From positions 1 through 9,792 of the forward strand of contig DAINSQ010000177.1 in assembly GCA_036741235.1 (NCBI GenBank): a stretch of 9,792 nucleotides of DNA. Reading direction: 5' to 3'. Below the pieces are notes generated by a model, which was given only the letters and a program-made list of their open reading frames with translations, was not told where the DNA came from and did not search any database. This document shows positions 1 through 6,225 of the stretch, piece by piece. The DNA is from JABWBR01 sp036741235. GTDB taxonomy: Bacteria > Bacteroidota > Bacteroidia > Chitinophagales > Saprospiraceae. Every line of letters starts with the position of its first letter. The first letter of the stretch is position 1. The translations under genes were made by a program, and so were the position numbers.

Positions 1-447
1 CAGTGGGGAGACCTGGCCAACAAGCTGGGTAGTGTTGTGGAAGATATTGTATTCCCTGCATCTCGGCCAGTACTGGAAAAATATTTTGCCGAACCAATCC
101 CTTTTATTTTTATCCATGCCGTTAAGAAAAATAAATCTTTGAGGCTGGAAGGGGAATTTGATGTTGTGGCTGTTGGCGACAAACACGTCTATGTTATCGA
201 GGTAAAAACAACGCCAAGGGCCCAGTATCTACATGATTTCGAAAAGAATCTGGCTAGATTCCGCAAATTATTCCCAGAGTACAACCACCTCGGGTTGGTT
301 CCTGTTTTTGCCGGACTGCGATTCGAAGTGCCGTTTATCAAAAAAGCTACGGAAAAAGGCATGTATGTGATGGCTTACCGGGAGTGGGAGTATATGGATA
401 TTCTCAATTTTGACGATTTATCTCCCGAAAAAGCTACCAGATATTGA
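1..447 (+). CDS. PD-(D/E)XK nuclease-like protein, 3' part (5' end outside window)
   Basis: The frame is open from base 1 to a TGA at 445-447, giving 148 codons with no start needed inside the window. A GTG at 37 is available, but the residues before it (WGDLANKLGSVVEDI, running through that GTG) look like ordinary coding sequence, so the gene very likely begins upstream. Counting from the GTG codon, an E-x-D pair (E40, D42) is followed by a hydrophobic strand and E-V-K (E55, K57). This is the spacing of a PD-(D/E)XK nuclease core, as in the DUF3782-like proteins that often carry a coiled coil in front of the nuclease-like fold. The rest, including a basic-aromatic helix (HDFEKNLARFRKLFPEY) and a short strand (LGLVPVFAG), fits that fold. 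Substrate and role are unknown; nuclease activity is inferred from the motif only. The 3' end runs 14 bases into the convergent murB. Confidence 0.78.
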   Translation, partial: QWGDLANKLGSVVEDIVFPASRPVLEKYFAEPIPFIFIHAVKKNKSLRLEGEFDVVAVGDKHVYVIEVKTTPRAQYLHDFEKNLARFRKLFPEYNHLGLVPVFAGLRFEVPFIKKATEKGMYVMAYREWEYMDILNFDDLSPEKATRY

Positions 448-1447
448 CTTCCGGCGTCAGGCTAATTCCAAATTTATCTTCTACGCTTTTAATGATTCTT
501 TGGGCCAGTCCGTATACTTCCTTGCCCGATGCGCCGCCGTAGTTGACCAGTACCAGCGCCTGTTTTTCATAACAGCCTACGTGACCTTCGCGGAATCCCT
601 TCCAGCCGCATTGTTCGATAAGCCAGCCGGCAGGTATTTTGATCTGCCCGTCGGTTCCCGGAAAGTTTACAATATTCGGATGCTGCTGTTTGAGCGCTTC
701 AAATTGATCAACCGGTATTTCCGGATTTTTAAAAAAACTGCCGGCATTGCCTAGTTGTGCCGGATCGGGTAATTTGCTGCTGCGAATGCGAATAACGGCA
801 TTACTGACATCGCGAATGGTGGGTTGTTTTACACCCATTTCTTGTAATGTTTCCTGGATGGCGCCGTACCGGGTATTCAGGCGGTGTTCGTTTTTGGTTA
901 ATTTAAGATACACCTTAGTAATACAGTATTCGCCTTTTGCTTCTCGTTTGAAAATGCTGTCGCGATAGCCAAACCGGCAATCATCGGCATAAAACACGAG
1001 CTGGTTTTTGAAATACAGCGGGAAGGTTTCCAAATGGTGAAAAACGTCTTTTAGCTCAACGCCGTATGCCCCTATGTTTTGAATAGGCGCTGCGCCGACA
1101 GTACCGGGTATCAGCGACAGGTTTTCGATGCCGCCCAAATCTCGTTCCAGACACCACAGTACCAATTGATGCCAGTTGACGCCGCCGCCTGCGGCTACAA
1201 TAACATGAGTTTCTGTTTCTTCTTCGATAGTGATCCCTTGTATGTTATTGTGAATCACTATGCCCATAAAATCGTCAGTAAGCAAAATGTTGCTGCCGCC
1301 ACCCAGGATGCGCAGGGGGAGATCACGGATCTCCCATAATATGGCGGAGAGCGCCTCCACACTATCTACCGAAGAAAACATATAGGATCCTGCATCAATG
1401 CCGAAGGTGTTATATGCCTTGAGAGAATAATATGGAGGATGAGCCAT
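434..1447 (-). CDS. murB: UDP-N-acetylenolpyruvoylglucosamine reductase (MurB, type I)
   Basis: MurB reduces UDP-GlcNAc-enolpyruvate to UDP-MurNAc with NADPH and FAD in the cytoplasm, the second committed step of peptidoglycan precursor synthesis. The 337-residue protein matches the usual type I length. Visible landmarks in order are YNTFGIDA near the N-terminus (residues 12-19), the FAD-binding LGGGSN (48-53), GAGGGV-like AAGGGVNWH (85-93), IPGTVGAAPIQNIGAYG (113-129), CRFGYRDS (157-164), AGSFFKNP (235-242) with the expected proton-donor Ser237, IPAGWLIE (271-278) and the C-terminal LTPEVNIW with the expected catalytic Glu333. The insertion after FGYRDS is of the E. coli type. The start is ATG at 1447-1445; no Shine-Dalgarno is seen, as is usual in Bacteroidota. 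It follows mnmA by 31 bases on the same strand and probably shares its promoter. The TAG stop directly follows the conserved tail, which shows that TAG terminates translation here. Confidence 0.97.
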   Translation of the reverse strand: MAHPPYYSLKAYNTFGIDAGSYMFSSVDSVEALSAILWEIRDLPLRILGGGSNILLTDDFMGIVIHNNIQGITIEEETETHVIVAAGGGVNWHQLVLWCLERDLGGIENLSLIPGTVGAAPIQNIGAYGVELKDVFHHLETFPLYFKNQLVFYADDCRFGYRDSIFKREAKGEYCITKVYLKLTKNEHRLNTRYGAIQETLQEMGVKQPTIRDVSNAVIRIRSSKLPDPAQLGNAGSFFKNPEIPVDQFEALKQQHPNIVNFPGTDGQIKIPAGWLIEQCGWKGFREGHVGCYEKQALVLVNYGGASGKEVYGLAQRIIKSVEDKFGISLTPEVNIW

Positions 1448-1478
1448 AAAGTGCGTGAAGCTAATTTGACGAATAAGA

Positions 1479-2588
1479 TCAATTGTCGAAGCGCAGACTG
1501 CTGTGAATAATACCGCCGCCCACTACGTGGTCGCCTTCGTAGAATACGGCTGATTGCCCTGGGGCAACGCCTTTTACGTTGGCAAAAAACTCCACGGCTA
1601 CCGTGGCGCCGGCCTCGGCGTTGAGTTTACTCAGTGCGCCTTCATCTTTGTAGCGGATTTTGGTTACCACTTCCAAATCTTGCGGTATTTCGGCGTATTT
1701 CATCGAATTGACGCGCACCACCCGCATGCCGTTGCGCACCAGGTCGTCAAGCGAACCCAGTACAACAGTATTTGTTTCGGGGCGGATTTCGGTGACAAAC
1801 ATGGGTTCGCCGAAGGCCATGCCGAGGCCTTTGCGTTGTCCGATGGTGTAAAACGGATAACCCTGGTGTTGCCCAAGGATTTCGCCTTTGGCATTCACAA
1901 AATTGCCGCCTTTCACCTGCGCTTCCAATTCCGGGATGCGGTGTTTGAGGAAACTGCGGTAGTCATTGTCGGGGACAAAGCAGATTTCGTAGCTCTCGGC
2001 TTTTTTCGACAATTCTTCGTAGCCGAAATCATGCGCAATCTGGCGTACCTGGGGTTTGGTGAGGTGGCCCAGCGGGAAACGGCTGCGATGCAGGCATTCC
2101 TGACTTAGCCCCCACAATACGTAGCTTTGGTCTTTTTGCTCGTCGGCAGATTTGATAATGAATTTTCTGCCGTTGTTTTCGCCGATTTGCGCATAGTGGC
2201 CCGTGGCGATAAACTCGCAGTCGAGGGCGTCGGCCCGATGCAACAGGGCATTCCACTTGATGTGGGTATTGCACAACACGCAGGGGTTCGGCGTCCTGCC
2301 TGCAAGGTATTCTTCCACAAAATTATCAATCACATAATCGCCGAATTCATCGCGAATGTCAATGATGAAATGATGAAAGCCCATGTTTACGGCCACTTGC
2401 CTGGCGTCATTGATCGAATCGAGGCTGCAGCAGCCGGTTTCCTTTTTTGTAGCGCCCGAATTGGCATAATCCCATGTTTTCATGGTGATGCCAATTACTT
2501 CGTATCCCTCTTCGTGCAGGAGCATGGCCGTGACGGTACTGTCAATACCGCCGCTCATGGCCACCAGCACTTTTCCCAGTTTACTCAT
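1479..2588 (-). CDS. mnmA: tRNA-specific 2-thiouridylase MnmA
   Basis: MnmA adenylates and thiolates the wobble uridine U34 of tRNAs for Lys, Glu and Gln, taking sulfur from a persulfide relay. The 369-residue length is normal. An N-terminal PP-loop ATP-pyrophosphatase motif SGGIDS lies at residues 12-17. TPNPCVLCN (99-107) carries the first expected catalytic cysteine (C106 by comparison with the E. coli LCN motif), and ESYEICFVPD (198-207) carries the second (C203). Also seen are ATGHYAQ (128-134), KDQSYVLWGL (152-161) and YTIGQRKGLG (247-256), which belong to the tRNA-binding and central domains. The C-terminal beta domain ends with GGGIIHSS. The start is ATG at 2588-2586. The region in front contains a TACCTTTG box on the minus strand (2639-2632). 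murB follows 31 bases downstream, so an mnmA-murB transcript is likely, although the two functions are unrelated. Confidence 0.97.
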   Translation of the reverse strand: MSKLGKVLVAMSGGIDSTVTAMLLHEEGYEVIGITMKTWDYANSGATKKETGCCSLDSINDARQVAVNMGFHHFIIDIRDEFGDYVIDNFVEEYLAGRTPNPCVLCNTHIKWNALLHRADALDCEFIATGHYAQIGENNGRKFIIKSADEQKDQSYVLWGLSQECLHRSRFPLGHLTKPQVRQIAHDFGYEELSKKAESYEICFVPDNDYRSFLKHRIPELEAQVKGGNFVNAKGEILGQHQGYPFYTIGQRKGLGMAFGEPMFVTEIRPETNTVVLGSLDDLVRNGMRVVRVNSMKYAEIPQDLEVVTKIRYKDEGALSKLNAEAGATVAVEFFANVKGVAPGQSAVFYEGDHVVGGGIIHSSLRFDN

Positions 2589-2631
2589 TATATGATGCTG
2601 TTGATACTAACTTTTTTCAAAAAACCGTTCA

Positions 2632-2639
2632 CAAAGGTA
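2632..2639 (-). promoter_or_regulatory. Probable -7 box for mnmA-murB
   Basis: Read on the minus strand this is TACCTTTG, a full match to the Bacteroidota -7 consensus TAnnTTTG, 43 bases before the mnmA ATG. The upstream -33 partner is weak: the nearest TTTG (2657-2654) is only 14 bases away and the next TTG is 27 bases away, against about 20 expected. The box is therefore supported by its sequence and place but not by a clean partner. Confidence 0.5.
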
Positions 2640-2715
2640 CAATTTTGCGTCGCCAAAAGTTCACCGCAATATCTACTTTGAGCGTTCAAATGACGCCCGA
2701 CTTCAGGTTGATTAG

Positions 2716-2747
2716 TTTGCACATTGGCCGCAGAGCGGTTATCTTTG
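2716..2747 (+). promoter_or_regulatory. Bacteroidota-type promoter of the rlpA-like gene
   Basis: TTTG at 2716-2719 and TATCTTTG at 2740-2747 are separated by 20 bases. Both boxes and the spacing fit the known -33 TTTG / -7 TAnnTTTG pattern of the primary sigma factor in this phylum. Transcription would start near 2754, leaving a leader of roughly 20-25 bases before the ATG at 2777. The short leader is AT-rich and has no Shine-Dalgarno. Confidence 0.72.
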
Positions 2748-2776
2748 AGGTTTTGTAGATCAAATTAGCTATCCAT

Positions 2777-3769
2777 ATGAAAAACCATTGCTTGTTTGCA
2801 CTTGTCATCGCTTGTCTGAGTACAGCTTATCAATTACCCGCCCAGGAACCCGAATTTGGCTACGCCTCTTATTATTCTGACGATTTCCAGGGCGGCCGCA
2901 CTGCCTATGGCGATATTTACGACAAAAATAAACTAACTGCCGCCCACAAGTTTTTCCCCTACGGCGCTAAAATCAAAGTGACCCGCCTCGACAATAAAAA
3001 GTCGGTGGTGGTGACGGTTACCGATAAAGGCCCTTTTGTTAAAGGCCGCGTGGTCGATTTGTCAAGGGCCGCCGCCTCGCGCCTCGGCTTGATCGAAGAT
3101 GGTATCGCAGAGGTAAAAATCGAACTGGTGAGTTTGCCAAAAAAAGACGACGAGCCGGAAAAAACTGTCGATGCCGCCGCCGATGCCGCCGCCGGCGTTG
3201 AAGTAGATCCCAAAGACCCTACCAGTTACACCGAAGGGGCCGACCGACCGCGCATCGAAGGCGCCAAAGCGGAAACTGGCGGCGACGCCCCTGCCCCACC
3301 CTCAATTACCAGTACGGAAAAAGCAAAGGCCGCCGAAAAACCAAAAGCTGAAAACGAAGAAACCGAAAAGCGGGAGACCAGAGAGGCCGCCAAAAAGGAG
3401 TCCCGCCCCGATGAAACGGAAAAAAAACCGGCTTCAGCCGATAATACTTCCCGCCTGGTTGGCAAAGATTATTCTGCCTACGGCTTATACAAAATACGAC
3501 TGGAAAGACCCTCGCGCAAAGGCTACGGCGTTCAAGTCGCCTCCCTGTCTAACCACGAAAATATGATGAAACATGTAGCCGACCTACAGGCCAAGTGGTT
3601 TGATAATGTGCTGGTGAGCGTCGAAAAAGGCGATAGCAATAATGCCATTTACAAAATCATTCTGGGGCCGTTTGATAGCGAGTCTGCGGCCAAAAATTAT
3701 CAGGCCAGCATCAAAAAGAAACACAAAATGAACGGCTTTGTGGTGAATTTAACCGAGATAACTTACTAA
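2777..3769 (+). CDS. rlpA: RlpA-like septal lytic transglycosylase with SPOR domain
   Basis: RlpA proteins cut peptidoglycan strands that lack stem peptides and bind such denuded glycan at the division septum. Residues 1-23 form a signal peptide ending in LPAQ. C13 sits in a VIAC context that loosely resembles a lipobox but is earlier than normal, so lipidation is possible but unproven. Residues 28-120 form the double-psi beta-barrel: YASYYSDDFQGGRTAYGD, TAAHKFFPYG, VTVTDKGPF and GRVVDLSRAAA. His57 and Asp83 match the two catalytic positions known from Pseudomonas RlpA, with the same spacing. The usual Glu eleven residues before the His is Asp46 here. Residues 121-245 are a low-complexity linker rich in Ala, Glu and Lys, suited to spanning the periplasm. 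Residues 249-328 are a SPOR domain (GYGVQVASLS to the C-terminus). The gene is monocistronic, divergent from mnmA, with its own promoter. Confidence 0.93.
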   Translation: MKNHCLFALVIACLSTAYQLPAQEPEFGYASYYSDDFQGGRTAYGDIYDKNKLTAAHKFFPYGAKIKVTRLDNKKSVVVTVTDKGPFVKGRVVDLSRAAASRLGLIEDGIAEVKIELVSLPKKDDEPEKTVDAAADAAAGVEVDPKDPTSYTEGADRPRIEGAKAETGGDAPAPPSITSTEKAKAAEKPKAENEETEKRETREAAKKESRPDETEKKPASADNTSRLVGKDYSAYGLYKIRLERPSRKGYGVQVASLSNHENMMKHVADLQAKWFDNVLVSVEKGDSNNAIYKIILGPFDSESAAKNYQASIKKKHKMNGFVVNLTEITY

Positions 3770-3796
3770 GGCAGATTCGGTTGTCGGTTTAAGCAG

Positions 3797-3819
3797 AGTC
3801 CTATAGTCAACAGTGCAAC
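3797..3819. repeat. AGTC-type octamer repeats, left group
   Basis: Three units beginning AGTC or AGTG start at 3797, 3805 and 3812 (AGTCCTAT, AGTCAAC, AGTGCAAC), so the period is 7-8 bases. A matching group lies at 3971-4002 on the other side of the inverted repeat. Confidence 0.5.
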
Positions 3820-3837
3820 AAAAAGGACTAAAATTTA

Positions 3838-3935
3838 GTGCCTTAGTGTGGTTTTTGCGCCTTTGTTAAAGAAATAACTCATGCCCCGGCTATATACCAC
3901 AAAGGCCCAAAGGGCACGAAGTACCACTAAGGCAT
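3838..3935. repeat. Imperfect inverted repeat in the rlpA / glutamine synthetase gap
   Basis: The left arm (3838-3867, reading GTGCCTTAGTGTGG and then GCGCCTTTG) is matched in inverse by the right arm (3897-3935, CACAAAGG, then GGGCACGAAG and CCACTAAGGCAT), with several mismatches and a small size difference. About 30 bases separate the arms. It could fold as a long interrupted hairpin at the 3' side of the rlpA transcript. Sequences of this CCTTAGTG/CCACAAAGG kind recur between genes in Bacteroidota, from recall. No gene is seen in 3770-4055. Confidence 0.6.
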
Positions 3936-3970
3936 GGATCCCAAAGCTCCAAAACCGCTGCCGGTCTGAA

Positions 3971-4002
3971 AGTCCAATAGTCCCAAAGTCGCACAGTCGA
4001 AA
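3971..4002. repeat. Four AGTC octamer units in tandem
   Basis: AGTC recurs at exactly 8-base steps at 3971, 3979, 3987 and 3995, giving the units AGTCCAAT, AGTCCCAA, AGTCGCAC and AGTCGAAA. The fourth unit runs into the A-tract of the terminator. The exact period makes chance unlikely. Confidence 0.7.
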
Positions 4003-4037
4003 AAAAAAACGGCCGCCCTTGGTAAAAGGCGGCCGTT
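4000..4037 (-). terminator. Intrinsic terminator of the glutamine synthetase gene
   Basis: On the minus strand a perfect 10-base stem (AACGGCCGCC at 4037-4028 pairing with GGCGGCCGTT at 4017-4008), with a 10-base loop, runs straight into a tract of ten T (4009-4000, two of them within the stem). It begins 19 bases after the TAG stop. This is a textbook Rho-independent terminator for the minus-strand gene. On the plus strand the T-tract would be on the wrong side. Confidence 0.93.
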
Positions 4038-4055
4038 GTACATAATGGCATATTC

Positions 4056-5069
4056 CTATGCAGGAACTAGAGCTGATTTAACAGTTTTGATGATGCGGGC
4101 CGTCACGCGATAGGGATCGGCGTGCGAGGCCGGACGGCGGTCTTCGAGGTAACCTTTCCAGGTTTGCGCCGTGGATACCGGAATGCGGATAGACGAACCG
4201 CGGTCGCTCACGCCGTAGCTAAACTTGTGGATCGACTGGGTTTCGTGCAAGCCGGTGAGGCGGTAGTGGTTGTCAGAGCCGTATTCGTCGATGTGGTCTT
4301 TGTGTACGGGGCGGAAGGCTTCGCAGATGGCTTCGAAAAGTTCTTTGCCGCCCAATTCGCGCATTTCCATATTCGAGAAGTTGGTATGCATACCCGAGCC
4401 GTTCCAGTCGCCTTTGATGGGCTTCGGGTGCAAGTCTACGTGAACGCCGTATTTCTCAGCAGTGCGGAACAACAGGTAGCGCGATACGACAAGATCGTCG
4501 GAGGCTTTTTTTGCGCCTTTGCCAAAGCACTGGTACTCCCACTGCCCGAGCAATACTTCGGCATTGATACCGGTGATGCCCAATCCGGCGGCTAAACACA
4601 GATCGAGGTGCTCTTCTACGATCTCACGGCCGGCTACATTGCCTGCGCCGACGGCGCAGTAGTAGGGGCCCTGCGGGCGCGGGAAGCCGTTTTCGGGGAA
4701 ACCAAGGGGCATTCCGTTTTCCGACAAGACATATTCCTGTTCAAAACCAAACCAATAGTCGTCGCTGTCGTCGTCAATCAAATAGCGCGTATTTGAAGCA
4801 TGCGGCGTACCATCGGGGTTGAGTACTTCGCAAACTACCAACCAGGCGTGGTTACGGCCGGCATCGGGATAAACGGCTACCGGCTTGAGCAGACAGTCGG
4901 ATGAACGCCCTTCCGCTTGTTGCGTCGAGCTGCCGTCAAACGACCATTCGGGCAATACTTCCAGTTCGCCGAAATAGGAGTCAAATTCCAACACTTTTGT
5001 TTTGCTGCGAAGGTTGGCTTCGGGTTTGTATCCATCCAACCAAATGTACTCGAATTTGAACTTTGCCAT
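4056..5069 (-). CDS. glnII: Glutamine synthetase, type II (eukaryote-like GSII)
   Basis: The enzyme makes glutamine from glutamate, ammonium and ATP in the cytoplasm. The 337-residue size, much shorter than the roughly 450-470 residues of GSI, and its motifs place it in the GSII family, which forms decamers in known members. Residues 1-95 are the beta-grasp half with EWSFDGSST (41-49). The catalytic half has FGFEQEYVL (107-115) with metal-binding glutamates, GINAEVLLGQWEYQ (167-180), KGDWNGSGMHTNFS (219-232) with the His and Asn-Gly substrate-loop residues, the YGSDNHYRLTG flap (263-273), SDRGSSIRIP (288-297) and LEDRRPASHADPY (308-320). No adenylylation loop of the GSI type is seen, so control is likely by transcription or feedback. 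The start is ATG at 5069-5067, with the normal MAKFKFEYIWLDG opening. It stands alone, with its own terminator and a repeat-bearing leader. It stops at TAG. Confidence 0.96.
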   Translation of the reverse strand: MAKFKFEYIWLDGYKPEANLRSKTKVLEFDSYFGELEVLPEWSFDGSSTQQAEGRSSDCLLKPVAVYPDAGRNHAWLVVCEVLNPDGTPHASNTRYLIDDDSDDYWFGFEQEYVLSENGMPLGFPENGFPRPQGPYYCAVGAGNVAGREIVEEHLDLCLAAGLGITGINAEVLLGQWEYQCFGKGAKKASDDLVVSRYLLFRTAEKYGVHVDLHPKPIKGDWNGSGMHTNFSNMEMRELGGKELFEAICEAFRPVHKDHIDEYGSDNHYRLTGLHETQSIHKFSYGVSDRGSSIRIPVSTAQTWKGYLEDRRPASHADPYRVTARIIKTVKSALVPA

Positions 5070-5103
5070 TGTTTTGATATGTTTGTTTGATGTTGAAAAT
5101 TTG

Positions 5104-5211
5104 TTGTAGGTTGTAGATAGGTTGTAGGTTGTAGGTTGTAGGTTGTAGGTTGTAAGTTGTAGGTTGTAAGTTGTAGGTAGAACTTAACGTAGAACCTACA
5201 ACCTACAACCT
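5104..5211. repeat. TTGTAGG heptamer array followed by its inverted copy
   Basis: Ten heptamer units lie between 5104 and 5177: two, then a 4-base insertion (5118-5121), then eight. Most are TTGTAGG, with TTGTAAG or TTGTAGA variants. After a 15-base spacer the sequence AACCTACAACCTACAACCT (5193-5211) is the exact reverse complement of array sequence. The inverted arm can pair with the array in several registers, nearest at 5161-5178 with one mismatch. It lies between the glutamine synthetase ATG and its likely promoter, so it would be transcribed as leader RNA. Confidence 0.85.
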
Positions 5212-5224
5212 CCCAATACCGGCA

Positions 5225-5232
5225 CAAAAATA
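5225..5232 (-). promoter_or_regulatory. Probable -7 box for the glutamine synthetase gene
   Basis: On the minus strand this reads TATTTTTG, matching TAnnTTTG. A start near 5219 would give a leader of about 150 bases that includes the heptamer array and its inverted arm. The -33 region has only a TTTT stretch (5256-5253), so the call is moderate. Further upstream AGTTTTTG occurs twice, at 5241 and 5261, exactly 20 bases apart. Confidence 0.45.
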
Positions 5233-5346
5233 AGACCGCTAGTTTTTGATGTAAAAGACGAGTTTTTGCGGTCATGTGAAGTCTATTGGGTTTGTTTTTT
5301 AATTTAAAAAATTGATAATCAGATATTTGAATTTACAAATTTTGTT

Positions 5347-6225
5347 ATGGCCAATTCGTCAAAAGACCAGTTATTTTCTTTGATCAAATCGCTATCCAAG
5401 GCGGAGAAGCGCAACTTCAAGTTGTATGTGCACCGCTTTGAGGGCGCGGGCGAGTCGAGAAAATATATCCAGTTGTTTGACGCATTGGATAAAATGCCGG
5501 AATACGACGAAGAGGGCATGTTTAAACGCCTGCCCCATATCCAGAAGCAACACCTGGCCAACCTGAAAAGGCATTTATACAAGCAAATCCTGATCAGCCT
5601 TCGATTAATTTTTATTCAAAAAAATATAGATATTGAAATCCGGGAGCAGATCGATTTTGCGCGCATCCTCTACGGCAAGGGCATGTACATGCAGGCGCTG
5701 AAACTGCTGGAGCGCATCAAGCACATTGCCATCGAACACCACCAGGATATTCTGCACCTCGAAATCCTGGAATTCCAGAAGCTGATCGAAGCGCGCCATA
5801 TTACGCGCAGCCGCCAGGTGAAAAATAAAATGGAGAACCTGCTGGAAGAATCGTCGCGGCGCAGCGCCGTGACCAATTACACCAGTTTGCTGTTCAATTT
5901 CAATATCCAGGTCCACGGCTGGTATATTCAGCACGGCCATGCCCGCAACGAAAAAGACCGTCAGGCTTTGCAGTCGTTTTACGAACAACACCTGCCCCGC
6001 CACGGCCCTACGACGAAGCTCACTTTTTTTGAAAAAGCCAATTTGTACCAGGCGCAAATGTGGTATCACTACATTTTGCTCGACATGGAAGCCTGCCGGA
6101 AAAGCGCCGAGGCCTGGGTGTTGCTGTTTGAAGAATCGCCCATGATGCGCGAAAAGGACCCCGACCTGTATATGCGCAGCCTGTACTACCTGTTGGTGAC
6201 GTTGTTTTTTCTTCGCGACCGCTAG
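5347..6225 (+). CDS. N-terminal fragment of the interrupted helical-repeat protein
   Basis: If the TAG at 6223-6225 is real and terminates, this 292-residue product is what would be made. It holds the conserved-looking N-terminal helix and the first half of the solenoid, ending FFLRDR in the middle of a helical region, so it is unlikely to be a naturally complete domain. The ATG at 5347 is chosen because an AT-rich upstream stretch (5281-5346) precedes it and the protein opens with a typical MANSSKDQLF. No Shine-Dalgarno is seen. Confidence 0.7.
   Translation: MANSSKDQLFSLIKSLSKAEKRNFKLYVHRFEGAGESRKYIQLFDALDKMPEYDEEGMFKRLPHIQKQHLANLKRHLYKQILISLRLIFIQKNIDIEIREQIDFARILYGKGMYMQALKLLERIKHIAIEHHQDILHLEILEFQKLIEARHITRSRQVKNKMENLLEESSRRSAVTNYTSLLFNFNIQVHGWYIQHGHARNEKDRQALQSFYEQHLPRHGPTTKLTFFEKANLYQAQMWYHYILLDMEACRKSAEAWVLLFEESPMMREKDPDLYMRSLYYLLVTLFFLRDR

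Noticed and set aside
1554..2681. Two 184-codon plus-strand frames opposite mnmA
   Set aside because: They are antisense to a gene with complete MnmA motifs and their compositions look like shadows.
5291..5329. Promoter for the helical-repeat gene (TTTG at 5291 and GATATTTG at 5322)
   Set aside because: The second box is one base off the consensus and the spacing is 27 bases rather than about 20. It is too weak to annotate.
6223..6225. Genome-wide reassignment of TAG to a sense codon
   Set aside because: murB and glnII both end at TAG straight after their conserved C-termini, so TAG is a normal stop in this genome.
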